Positions 1 to 9,989 of a stretch of DNA of 64,000 nt are shown here, piece by piece. Numbering within the stretch: the stretch's first letter is position 1; every line of letters starts with the position of its first letter. The translations under genes were made by a program, and so were the position numbers. The notes beneath the pieces were generated by a model that saw only the letters and a list, made by a program, of their open reading frames with translations, was not told the DNA's origin and ran no database searches. The DNA comes from Alviniconcha marisindica (taxonomy: Eukaryota > Mollusca > Gastropoda > Provannidae): the NCBI GenBank assembly GCA_018857735.1, contig JABMCL010002254.1, positions 1,030,001 to 1,094,000 of the forward strand, written 5' to 3'.

Positions 1-104
1 TAAATCACCCAGTTACTTACGCACTCATTCACTCAATCGCCGATCTAACCGTAATGGTTGACAGGGCGTAAATCACCAAGTTACTTACGCAGTCATTCAC
101 TCAA
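1..104. repeat. 68-bp direct duplication at window edge
   Basis: The 36 bases at 1-36 recur with two or three changes at 69-104 (shared core AGTTACTTACGCA). Two copies with a 68-bp period are visible; the array may extend to the left of the window. Confidence 0.7.
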
Positions 105-660
105 GTAGTCTGACACTGACTTACAGGTCCAGATTAACTTTTGCTCTTTCTTTCTATCCTTCTTTCTTTCTTTTCGTCTCATTCGCTCAGTCTGAAGTTA
201 TCAGTTCTTTTTGCCTCATTCGTTGATCATCCCAAAATCATCGTTGATGGTTTGTTGCTGCTGCTGTTGCTGTTATTTGTGCTTGCTTATTTTTTGTGTC
301 TTCTTCTTATACTTCTTCATCTAGCTTATTCTTCGTGTGTCCAAACAATGGTATGGCTGCCCGTGTTTTGGGATCTTTAACGTGCTTACAGATGTTGATG
401 CATGCGATTTCACACGGCGGCTGTACGGACACCGTAAGAGAGTCTGCACTGAAGTTGACACTGGGAGAAGAAGAAGAAAACGTGCCACATCGCGGACTCA
501 AACCCGTAGCAGTACTGCGTCTGCCTTTTCAGTCGGACGCTCTGCCAACTGAGCCATTCCCTCCCTCCTTGTATCCAGCCATTAAAACCGTTAGGGGGTT
601 ACCTGCCCCTTGGTCTCTGTTCGTTACAACCCTAGGCGGACTGAATTGCGACCGGCGGGC
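105..660. other. Unique sequence, no gene recognised
   Basis: This is pyrimidine-rich unique DNA with a short CTG/TTG trinucleotide-rich patch near 255-280. Overlapping short reading frames are open on both strands, but none shows a domain, and the longest ones simply run into the 40-bp array to the right. I see no gene. Confidence 0.5.
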
Positions 661-1146
661 TGTCAACGGACAGGCCATTGTTCTCTCCGTTCTTACTTAC
701 AGTCAACGGACAGGCCATTGTTCTCTCCGTTCTCACTTACAGTCAACGGACAGGCCATTGTTCTCTCCGTTCTTACTTACAGTCAACGGACAGGCCATTG
801 TTCTCTCCGTTCTCACTTACAGTCAACGGACAGGCCATTGTTCTCTCCGTTCTCACTTACAGTCAACGGACAGGCCATTGTTCTCTCCGTTCTTACTTAC
901 AGTCAACGGACAGGCCATTGTTCTCTCCGTTCTCACTTACAGTCAACGGACAGGCCATTGTTCTCTCCGTTCTTACTTACAGTCAACGGACAGGCCATTG
1001 TTCTCTCCGTTCTTACTTACAGTCAACGGACAGACCATTGTTCTCTCCGTTCTCACTTACAGTCAACGGACAGCCATTGTTCTCTCCGTTCTCACTTACA
1101 GGCAACGGACAGGCCATTGTTCTCTCCGTTCTCACTTACAGGCAAC
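661..1146. repeat. 40-bp minisatellite, 12 units
   Basis: Units start with GTCAACGGACAGGCCATTG and repeat at 661, 701, 741 and so on, with a C/T variant in the second half (TTCTTACTTAC or TTCTCACTTAC). One unit lacks a G (1061-1099). Because 40 is not a multiple of three, all three plus-strand frames stay open across it (up to 316 codons). That openness comes from the repeat and is not evidence of coding. Confidence 0.95.
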
Positions 1147-1360
1147 GCCCACCTCGGCTGGCTTCGTTCGGGGGTTACACGTAATTATGTGCATACTGAA
1201 ACAGGTCTCTGCCTCGTACGCTGTGCACAGCAGTCAAGCCGGCTAGGACCTCTCTTTTAATCGTTCTCCGTTTTTTGTTTCGCTGACTGAGCGGTTTAGC
1301 GGTTTGTAAGACGTGAATAAGTCTTTCTAAATCCGTCAGCCTTTGAAGCTGTTCTGCTCT

Positions 1361-1487
1361 CTGTCTGATTCCCTGCGATCAACACATTCCCGGCGTGCTC
1401 CCTGCCTGACTCCCTGCGATCAACACAGTCCCGGCGTGCTCCCTGTCTGACTCCCTGCGATCAACACAGTCCCGGCGTGCTCCCTGT
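1361..1487. repeat. 41-bp minisatellite, 3 units
   Basis: CCCTGCGATCAACACA recurs at 1371, 1412 and 1453, a 41-bp period. The third unit grades into unique sequence after 1487. Confidence 0.85.
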
Positions 1488-1597
1488 CTTTGCCGTCTGC
1501 ACTGTGGACACAGGTCCAGAATTCTCACGTTTCTTACCCTCGGCCCACAAAAAAACCCTTAGGTTTCTTACTCTCTGTCGACACCTCCTTACGTTTC

Positions 1598-1788
1598 ACA
1601 GTTTACATCACAACCACAATTTACACCACAAGCACAGTTTACATCACACACGCCCACATTTTACATCACATGGGCAGTTTACATCACACTCACAGTTTAC
1701 ACCACGCGCACATTTTACATCACATGCACAGTTTACATTACGTGCACAGTTTACATCACATACACGCTTGAACACACATCAAATCACC

Positions 1789-1833
<45 letters not shown>

Positions 1834-1849
1834 ACACACAAAACACACA

Positions 1850-1919
<70 letters not shown>

Positions 1920-1973
1920 TTACACACACACAACACACACATACACGCACTGTTACATCACACACACACACAC

Positions 1974-2042
<69 letters not shown>

Positions 2043-2115
2043 GTTTACATCAAATGCACTGTGTACATCCCACACAGTTTACAACACACACGTCATGTCT
2101 ACGTCACATGCACAG
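1598..2115. repeat. Degenerate ~20-bp array (CACAGTTTACATCACA) split by (CA)n
   Basis: Variants of CACAGTTTACATCACA repeat about every 20 bases at 1598-1775 and again at 2037-2115. Between them lies a long (CA)n block. The CA-rich unit itself probably supplied the seed for the dinucleotide expansion. Confidence 0.8.
1790..2037. repeat. Compound (CA)n microsatellite
   Basis: About 250 bp of CA repeats interrupted by CC, AAAAC and short CACTGTTACA islands. Such tracts can adopt Z-DNA. It lies inside the degenerate ~20-bp array. Confidence 0.95.
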
Positions 2116-2212
2116 ATCACCGCTCAAGGCTTGAGTGGGCTGTTTGTGAAAAGCCGAAAAGACAGTGAATAACAACAGCAACGTTGACTCCGTGGTCACT
2201 GAGGTATGCTGA

Positions 2213-2460
2213 GGGGCCGGGGGGGGGGGGGGGGCGAGAGAGGGGGCAGATAGAGACAGAGATACAAAGACTGACAGGACAGACACACAGACAGACAGAC
2301 ACACAAACAGAGACAGACACACAGATAGACGGAGGGGGTGGGGTGGGGGAGACAGAAGTGGGGTGGGGGGGGGGGGGGAGAATGAGTCACAGAGAGAGGG
2401 GGAGAGTGAGAAGGGGGCTTGGACAGGGGTGGGGTGGGGTGGGGGGTGGGACTGCCACTC
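2213..2460. repeat. Purine-rich block with G homopolymers
   Basis: The plus strand is almost pure purine, with G runs of 16 (2219-2234) and 14 (about 2365-2378) and several GGGGTGGGG clusters. It could form G-quadruplexes. Reading frames here encode only low-complexity peptide. Confidence 0.75.
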
Positions 2461-2766
2461 ATGTGCTGGACACCGCTGTTGAGGCACGTTTTGTCACCCG
2501 GCTCGTTTTGTCACGCCTGGCATCATAAAATGGTCCCTACACAGAAACCCAGCAGCGCTAAAGGTGTCACTATCTTTTATTTTTATTTTTATTAATCTCA
2601 CAATATTGCCCTCTTTGTAGCCACAGCACATCTAGTAATGAGTGTAACTGTCGCGCTTTGTAGCCACACGGCACACCGAGACTAAAAGTCAGGAACGTGT
2701 ATGGGACTCCCATTCAATCAGTTCTCGGTCTCCACTGACGGCCAGCGGACACAGCGTGCATTGTAA

Positions 2767-2768
<2 letters not shown>
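2461..2768. other. Unique sequence, no gene seen
   Basis: Ordinary unique DNA including a TTTTA-rich patch (2574-2595). TTTGTAGCCACA occurs twice (2615, 2661), hinting at an old short duplication. I see no exon or domain. Confidence 0.4.
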
Positions 2769-3072
<304 letters not shown>

Positions 3073-3148
3073 ACCTTTTGGGTTATCAGGTTTCTATTCT
3101 GGCCCCGGATAAAGCGACACTCACAGAGTGCCGGTGATGGTGACGTGA

Positions 3149-3350
3149 TTAGGGTGCCGTGTCCGGAGGCCACAGCGGTCGTTGTGCCGGGGAGGACGTG
3201 TGGGCAGCAATCAGGCCCCGCTTCTTTGCCTCATTTACCATCGTGTCTGCCAGCCCCGCGACCTCCACGTCTTGGCAGTCCGCGAGCTGGTCCACTTCCA
3301 GTCCGCCGGACAGGCTCTCCACCTGCCCCTCGTCCCTCTCTGGTCTCAGA
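3149..3350 (-). other. Possible minus-strand coding exon, gene unknown
   Basis: On the minus strand a GC-rich frame, open upstream from about 3409 and stopping at 3149, has the look of real protein: mixed acidic and hydrophobic residues, no repeats, and G/C preferred at third positions. It ends with residues NEAKKRGLIAAHTSS, then PLWPPD and a stop. The neighbourhood is otherwise repeats. A GATG followed by GTAAAT in the middle could be a splice donor. I do not recognise the family. The plus strand is also open here, so this may be only a GC-rich chance frame. Confidence 0.25.
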
Positions 3351-3409
3351 TGGAAAACATCAACAAGCAAAACAAAACAACAGGCCATTTTGTGAGCAAA
3401 TGTTTCCAT

Positions 3410-3747
3410 GTGATTTTTATGTATGTGAGAGAAGGAAGCTCAGTTGTTCTTTGTTGAAAAGAGGTGAATATAATGAACGAAGTGGACTGGACTGATTTGC
3501 ATTCTGCACCACGCGAGTGAAACCGACGTTAAACTAGACTGAAGAACAACCGAACTGAATCTACCGTCTACTCTATCGCTTTAGGCCTCAGCCCTGTAAA
3601 GGCTGTCACACAGGGAGTCAGCGCATTAGAAACGCATTCATTATTACTGTTATCATTATTCACGTAGAATTAATTGTTGCTTCTGTTAGTCATGGTGCTA
3701 GTGACAGGTAGGCATGCTAATGGTTGGAGAATTATTTCTGTTTATTT
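3410..3747. other. Unique AT-rich sequence, no gene seen
   Basis: This contains CCGACGTTAAACTAGACTG (3512-3530), which resembles the GACGTTAA motif at the 3' end of the SINEs in this window, but no tRNA-like head lies upstream. Nothing else is recognisable. Confidence 0.4.
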
Positions 3748-4140
3748 CATCGGCTTGGTCTGTTTGTTTGATTGGCTTGGTCTGTTTGTTTGATTGGCTT
3801 GGTCTGTTTGTTTGATTGGCTTGGTTTGTTTATTTCATTGACTTGGTCTGATTGTTTGATTGGCTTGGTCTGTTTGATTGACGTGGTCCGTCTGATTAAT
3901 TGGCGTGGTCTGTTTGTTTGATTGGCTTGGTCTGGTCTGTTTGATTGGCTTGGTCTGTTTATTTCATTGGCTTGATCTGTTTGTTTGATTGGTTTGGTCT
4001 GTTTGTTTGATTAGCTTGGTCTGTTTATTTCATTGGCTCGGTCTGTTTGTTTGATTGGCTAGGTCTGTTTATTTCATTGGCTCGGTCTGTTTGTTTGATT
4101 GGCTAGGTCTGTTTATTTCATTGGCTTGGTCTGTTTGTTC
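3748..4140. repeat. Degenerate 22-bp minisatellite
   Basis: Variants of TTGGTCTGTTTGTTTGATTGGC repeat about 18 times with substitutions (TATTTCATTGGC, GGCTCGG, GGCTAGG). The divergence suggests an older array than the neighbouring 43-bp one. A local 44-bp alternation of TTTGTTTGATTGGC and TTTATTTCATTGGC units appears at 4020-4130. Confidence 0.85.
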
Positions 4141-4347
4141 TTTCAGAAGGATCTGCGCGTGGTGGGCTGTTGGTCGATGTGTTCATGGTTTGTCAGCAAC
4201 TGTTACCTCAGTTTAGTTCACTCACTTTATTACACTCTGCAATGCTTTTATCCAGTTCAATAATCTGCGGTGGTTTTCTGATCACAAACCAGTGGAAAGA
4301 ACAAGTGATAATCTCACATGTTGTGCACGTGTTTCGGTGAATTGGTT

Positions 4348-4769
4348 GAATAGCAGTTATCGTTACGACCTTGTTGATGGGTGACTGACTGAACAGCAGT
4401 TATCGTTACGACCTTGTTGATGGGTGACTGACTGAACAGCAGTTATCGTTACGACCTTGTTGATGGGTGACTGACTGAACAGCAGTTATCGTTACGACCT
4501 TGTTGATGGGTGACTGACTGAACAGCAGTTATCGTTACGACCTTGTTGATGGGTGACTGACTGAACAGCAGTTATCGTTACGACCTTGTTGATGGGTGAC
4601 TGACTGAACAGCAGTTATCGTTACGACCTTGTTGATGGGTGACTGACTGAACAGCAGTTATCGTTACGACCTTGTTGATGGGTGACTGACTGAACAGCAG
4701 TTATCGTTACAACCTTGTTGATGGGTGACTGACTGAACAGCAGTTATCGTTACGACCTTGTTGATGGGT
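4348..4769. repeat. 43-bp minisatellite, 10 units
   Basis: Units beginning GAACAGCAGTTATCGTTACG repeat exactly every 43 bases (4348, 4391 … 4735). They are nearly identical, so this is a recent expansion. The last unit leads directly into a 24-bp array built from part of the same sequence. Confidence 0.95.
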
Positions 4770-4876
4770 GACTGGCTGACCGTGTTGATGGGTGAGTGGC
4801 TGACCGTGTTGATGGGTGACTGGCTGACCTTGTTGATGGGTGACTGGCTGACCGTGTTGATGGGTGAGTGGCTGAA
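4770..4876. repeat. 24-bp minisatellite derived from the 43-bp unit
   Basis: Four to five units of GACTGGCTGACC plus GTGTTGATGGGT follow the 43-bp array. Each equals a 43-bp unit lacking the 19 bases that include CAGCAGTTATCGTTAC, so this array probably arose by deletion and re-amplification. Confidence 0.85.
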
Positions 4877-5427
4877 GCGTGGAGAGAGCGGCGTTGAGAC
4901 GAGCCCGTTAAGTTACAGTGACCGCTGCATGGTCAGCGAAGGTACGCTTGCCATGTTTCGAAATGAATGGAAGCAACCGAGGAAGACCTTGTACAGACAG
5001 CTCCGGGAAACAGAAAGGTCGTTCTGATGGGGTATGGAACGAGGGCGCGGAGATTCCTTGAAAGGAAAAGAGAACTGGAACAGACAGAGTCCAGCGGCTG
5101 GGAAATGTCATTGATGAAATGACAAGAACGCAGTCGCACTTTCCGGTGTCAGCAACAGTGTGCCAGCACACGCCGCTATAATCATTTCTAGACACGTCAT
5201 CAGTTCAGTCCGTCAGTACCCAGGTCATGCTGTTTGATAACCGAAAACAAGACGCTCAAATAATACGCAGATTCGACCGCCATTTAGACCTAGTGCTCAG
5301 TCACGTGCGCCGTGTCGTCAACTGTCACGTGACAGGTTTTGTCCGCTCTTCGGTTGTCTGTCCAATTCCACACCCCACTCTGCGGAGATAAGCTCAATTT
5401 TACTATTTAAAAAATAAATGGACTATC
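4877..5427. other. Unique sequence, no gene seen
   Basis: Unique DNA of moderate GC with short frames on both strands (up to about 95 codons, minus strand 4908-5195) and no recognisable domain. The SINE to the right was inserted into this unique stretch. Confidence 0.4.
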
Positions 5428-5437
5428 ATTTCAGATG
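5428..5437. repeat. Target-site duplication, left copy (SINE at 5438)
   Basis: ATTTCAGATG, identical to 5752-5761 on the other side of the SINE. Confidence 0.9.
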
Positions 5438-5751
5438 CGAGAGCCGGTGTGGCCTAGCGGTAAGGCGGTAGGCTGTTAAGCGGAAGGACCTCGGTTCGAT
5501 ACCGCTTCGGCTCTCCTTTCTCTTCACAAAGGTTGTGGTTTATGGACACTGTCTTGTGCTTTGTCCCTCACAATTAATGAAACATTAAATGGCTCTCATC
5601 GCTGCCCATCTTAATGCAGGTCGTTCTGGTGGTGACAGTGTAGCGATAGGTTTATACTCTCCCTCTTCCCCCACCTCCACACCCCCTTCCCCCCATTCTC
5701 CCCGTCCCTAATAAGTGTGGACGTTAAGCACCATGTTTACTTACTTACTTA
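5438..5751 (+). mobile_element. tRNA-derived SINE, full length, with 10-bp target-site duplication
   Basis: The head is tRNA-like, with a pol III A box TGGCCTAGCGG (5450-5460) and B box GGTTCGATACC (5493-5503) spaced 43 bp apart. A body of about 200 bp follows, including TGGCTCTCATCGCTG and GGTGGTGACAGTGTAGCG. The 3' end is GTGGACGTTAAGCACCATG followed by TTAC repeats. The 10-mer ATTTCAGATG occurs immediately before (5428-5437) and after (5752-5761) the element, a clean target-site duplication showing insertion by target-primed reverse transcription. It would need a partner LINE for mobility. The tail motif may be borrowed from that LINE. Confidence 0.93.
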
Positions 5752-5761
5752 ATTTCAGATG
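5752..5761. repeat. Target-site duplication, right copy (SINE at 5438)
   Basis: ATTTCAGATG, identical to 5428-5437. Confidence 0.9.
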
Positions 5762-5990
5762 TTTTCATCGTTCACTTGCTTTGGTTGTTGTGCCTCTCGC
5801 TGTTTGTCAGTAGGGCTACGGATACGTGTAAAACGCTGATAGCTAAGTGTGTTCTTTGGTTCTTTTCTGTGTCAATAAAAGTACAAAACAATAAATACAT
5901 TTGACAGCAAATGCACCGAACATGGGGCTAATTTGTTATTGTGTGCATTAGCTGCACGACGTAAAAATGCTGTGCATGTACACACACAGG

Positions 5991-5991
<1 letters not shown>

Positions 5992-6064
<73 letters not shown>
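5992..6064. repeat. (CT)n microsatellite abutting a LINE
   Basis: An uninterrupted run of CT of about 72 bp. The LINE-derived sequence starts directly at its right edge. Confidence 0.97.
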
Positions 6065-6066
<2 letters not shown>

Positions 6067-8440
6067 ATGTTATTAATAAGCATGCCCCCCTCAAAAAAAA
6101 AGCGGGTGAAACACCAAACCCTTCCACCATGGCTGAACACTGATATAAAGCAAGCCATGTTATTGAGGGACAAATGTAGGAAGCAAAAGAAATTTGTAGA
6201 ATATAAGCAACAACGGAACCGTGTAAATTACCTTGTGAGGGAAGCCAAGAAAAATATTTTAATGACCTTGCCGGAAATAAAGCAGATATATCATCCATGT
6301 GGAGAGCTATCAACACACTCACTAAAGGCCACAGCCCTGCAAACAATAATCTTCCATCAGAACTCACACCAGACGTCTTTAACGCCCACTTCGTATCTGT
6401 AGTCTCCAAGTACATCAAACCAGACGATCAAACCGATGGGTCTCAGTATAATTGTTCTGATAGGTTACTAAACTTTTGCAGAGATCGAATCTTTCAAAAT
6501 ACCACCTTTTCAATTCCTCCTCTATCTGTATTCGAAGTAGGAATATCTATCTCAAAGCTGGATAATAAGAAAATCTACAGGCTGTGATGGTATTAGTGTC
6601 AAACTTCTAAAAATTGCCCTTCCTTACATAGCTGAGACACTTACATATATTTTATAACTTATGCATACAAAAGAATGTTTTTCCAACCGCATTCAAGAGA
6701 GCTAAAGTAATTCCACTCCCTAAAACAAAAACTATCTCCACCGATCTGAACGATTACCGCCCTATCTCGATCCTGTCTGTTCTCACAAAGCCACTAGAAA
6801 GACACATTCACAAACATTTGACAAACTTTTTAGAAACACACCAGCTTTTCCATTCATTTCAGTCTGGCTTCCGATGTGGGCATTCTTGTCAAACGGCGGT
6901 TACCCGTTTAACTGATACTTGGCTCTCAGCTTTTAACAATCGCCAAATGTCAGGCGCCGTATTTCTCGATTTTCGCAAGGCTTTTGATCTGGTTCATCAC
7001 GATATTTTACTAAAAAAAACTATCCACGTACAACTTAAGCATCGCAAGTATAGCTTTCTTACGATCTTACTTACAGGATCGTCTACAATGCGTACTTGTA
7101 AATGGCACATAGTCCCAAGAAGCGTCTGTAACAAGTGGAGTGCCTCAAGGGTCGATCCTAGGCCCTCTTCTGTTTTGCATCTTTATTAATGACTTGCCCC
7201 TGTGTCTTACACGTGCGTCAGTCCAGTGTGATTTATTTGCTGATGATGGCACCCTTAATACAGCTAATGACAACATAGATAATATACGTAGGGATTTACA
7301 ACAAAGTCTATATGATGTCTCCGGATGGTGTTGTACAAATCGGATGGCACTGAATCCGACGAAAACAAAATGCATGTTGATGGCGACGAGACAAAAACAC
7401 CAGAAAAAACAGCTCCCTTTAAATCTAAAGTTCGAGACCACGCCAATAGAACAAGTTTCAAAACATCGCCTACTTGGAGTAACTGTAGATGAACAGCTAA
7501 AGTGGCAAACGCATATTAACAACATTTGCAGAACCGTTTCTAGAAATATTTTTCTTCTTTCGAAACTGAGCCAAATTGTCAGCCAAAAATCCAATTTAGC
7601 CTTCTTCTTTGCACACATTATGTCACATATGAGCTATGTTTCAAATGCATGGGATGGATGTGCCTATGTGCACATGAAGCAGCTGTATTCTCTCCACAAA
7701 CGTGCCGTAAAATTTTTGATGCCAATTCCGAATTTAGACTACAACAAAAGTGTTGTGCTCTCAAACTACTCCCTTTAGACAAGCAATTATTGCTCAACAA
7801 TGTGTTCTAATGCAAAAGGTTGTTCACGGCAAAGCCCCGCAGTATCTGAAAGATCTCATGATTCCATCTGAACGTCTTCATGTTCATGGGAATAAACAGC
7901 TTTTTGCCCAAAACAAGGATTGATATCTTTAAAACGAGTTTCTCCTTTTCAGGCTTCTAGCGTGGAATAGTTTAGCTCATCATCTCAGATACCCCATGGA
8001 ATTAAAACGTTCAAAAGGAAAGTATTTCAGGCACTCGCTAAGCCACCTTGAATACTTCTTGTTCTTTCTTTTCTTTTCTTTTCTTTCTCGCTTGTCAGAC
8101 AGCTTGACACAAAATGTATAGAATGTTTTTATTGTTTTCCCTTCTTTGCTCTTCTTGTAAAGTTTTAGATTTTTATATTATTTGTTGTTGTTGTATTTTC
8201 ATGAAATATTTACTTTTTCTTTTTCTCGTGGTCATATTTTTATTTTATTTTATTTTTTATTCAAATTTAATGTTTGCATATATATGATTGTTGGTATGTG
8301 TGATGTGCTTTGATTTTGGTTAGGTGTGTATAATGCGCCATTGCTTAGCTTCCAACCTGTTAGATGTGATCTTGTTTTATACGAAATAGTGAGATAGCCA
8401 CTATTCTGTCGCTTTCCATTATTCGTTAATATGTTTTTGT

Positions 8441-8476
<36 letters not shown>

Positions 8477-8488
8477 CTCTCCTTCTCT

Positions 8489-8520
<32 letters not shown>

Positions 8521-8765
8521 CTAAAAAACTGTTTTGAATTGGTCTTACTTTGCCTTATTATTGCTCTGTTCGTATGATGTGATGTTTTAGACAGAAATTA
8601 GTTTTGTTTTGTTTTAAGTCGTTTTTTTCTCTAGCGTATTTAATGGAATTCTTGTTTGATGTATTGAGTGTTGCTGTGTTTGTCATCAGGGACAGATTTG
8701 TAAAAAAGCCGACACGTGCTTAAATCTTTATCCCTGTGTAATAAAGTATTATCTTATCTTATCTT
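6065..8765 (+). mobile_element. 5'-truncated non-LTR retrotransposon (LINE, CR1/Jockey-like), fragment 1
   Basis: This holds the end of the endonuclease-RT linker, the reverse transcriptase, the C-terminal region and an AT-rich 3' UTR. It ends in AATAAA (8740-8745) and a short pentanucleotide tail (ATCTT repeats), which grades into (CT)n. The endonuclease domain is missing: the left edge coincides with a (CT)n tract. The 3' UTR carries an internal (CT)n patch at 8445-8520. Clade assignment to the CR1/L2/Jockey group rests on motif style only. Confidence 0.88.
6091..8060 (+). pseudogene. LINE reverse transcriptase, decayed by frameshifts
   Basis: A disrupted ORF2 product that would copy LINE RNA into DNA at a nicked target. 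In order: linker motif PPWLNTDIK (about 6121-6150), WRAIN (about 6299), TGCDGI (about 6577-6594), NDYRPIS (about 6750), SGFRCGHS (about 6863), FLDFRKAFD with the first catalytic Asp (about 6961), GVPQGSILGP (about 7138) and FADD with the paired catalytic Asp (7236-7247). HRLLGVTVD (about 7466) and the C-terminal RIDIFKTSFSFSG region (about 7915-7965) follow. Frames change near 6300 and 6570, at an A8 run (7012-7019), near 7120 and after 7770, with added stops, so no functional enzyme can be made. Catalytic residues are still visible in pieces. Confidence 0.9.
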
Positions 8766-8772
8766 ATCTCTC

Positions 8773-8868
<96 letters not shown>

Positions 8869-8872
8869 CTAG
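8766..8872. repeat. (CT)n microsatellite growing out of LINE tail
   Basis: The LINE tail (ATCTT repeats) passes without a break into imperfect CT/CTC repeats up to 8872. A G-rich segment follows. Confidence 0.9.
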
Positions 8873-8984
8873 GGAGGGAAGGGGGGGAGCGCAAAAAGAA
8901 GTGAGACACGTTAGAATCGTGACAATGGGAAACCCACTTTTCAGAGAGCGGTTCACCGCGGCGAACTAACGGGTCTGAGACAGC

Positions 8985-9117
8985 GGGACGGACAGGTGTG
9001 TTGACCTAATTACTGGCGGGACGGACAGGTGTGGTGACCTGATTACTGGCAGGACGGACAGGTGTGTTGACCTGATTACTGGCGGGACGGACAGGTGTGT
9101 GACCTGATTACTGGCAA
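8985..9117. repeat. 33-bp minisatellite, 4 units
   Basis: GGGACGGACAGGTGTG with GACCTGATTACTGGC repeats at 8985, 9018, 9051 and 9084. Confidence 0.9.
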
Positions 9118-9154
9118 ATTACCGGCAACAATCACGGTCTGCAGCAGGATGCGT

Positions 9155-9530
9155 GACTGTGGTGTGGGACAGAGGGACACGGTGACGGTGACGTATCCAG
9201 TGTGGTTGTGGTGTGGGACAGAGGGACACGGTGATGGTGACGTATCCAGATTGGCTGTGGTGTGGGACAGAGGGACACGGTGACGTATCCAGTTTGGCTG
9301 TGGTGTGGGACAGAGGGACACGGTGACGGTGACGTATCCAGTTTGGCTGTGGTGTGGGACAGAGGGACACGGTGACGGTGACGTATCCAGTTTGTCTGTG
9401 GTCTGGGACAGAGGGACACGGTGACGGTGACGTATCCAGTTTGGCTGTGGTGTGGGACAGAGGGACACGGTGACGTATCCCGTTTGGCTGTGGTGTGGGA
9501 CAGAGGGACACGGTGACGGCAACATGTCCA
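9155..9530. repeat. 49/43-bp minisatellite, 8 units
   Basis: GGGACAGAGGGACACGGTGA with GTATCCAGTTTGGC repeats with a 49-bp period. Two units lack one GACGGT hexamer and are 43 bp. Minus-strand frames of up to 149 codons across it are repeat translations. Confidence 0.93.
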
Positions 9531-9989
9531 GTGTCGAATGCAGTTAGTAACTGGATTATAACTTCCTGTCAACCACACAGGGTCATCTGAGGACGATCAA
9601 ACTCTGTCGTAAGCGAGTGAATTTTCAGACCTCTTATCAGCACTCACTCAACGCCCCTCACGTGGAAGCGAGGCCGAAGCCGAGAGGTCGGCGTATTCGG
9701 TTGCAGTGGCCTTTCGGTGCGAGCCGCAGCACCCCGGGTGTGTGCACACATCGTAAATCACTCCCAACAGACGGATGGTTAGGAGTGGGGCAGCCCGCAG
9801 CCACCGCCCCTCTATCGGTTGACGGGTAGCGGGTGTACCTGTTGCTGGCTGGCAGACTGGTCTGTCTGATTAGCAAAGCAAACACAGGCCTTTAATTGGC
9901 CGCAGGCCACAGGGCCACGATAAGAGTGAAGTCAGTGAGCAGGCTGTGGGCGGCACTGGCCGGCAGATGAAGGCCTCTGGGGTCCGATC
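9531..9989. other. Unique GC-rich sequence, no gene seen
   Basis: Unique DNA with two short opposing frames (plus 9617-9829, minus 9658-9885) that show no recognisable domain or flanking splice signals. Confidence 0.4.

Noticed and set aside
296..1246. 316-codon plus-strand open frame
   Set aside because: It translates the 40-bp minisatellite; the other two plus frames are open over the same stretch.
5438..5520. Functional tRNA gene
   Set aside because: A and B boxes are present, but the element has a SINE body, tail and target-site duplications, and two more copies exist in the window.
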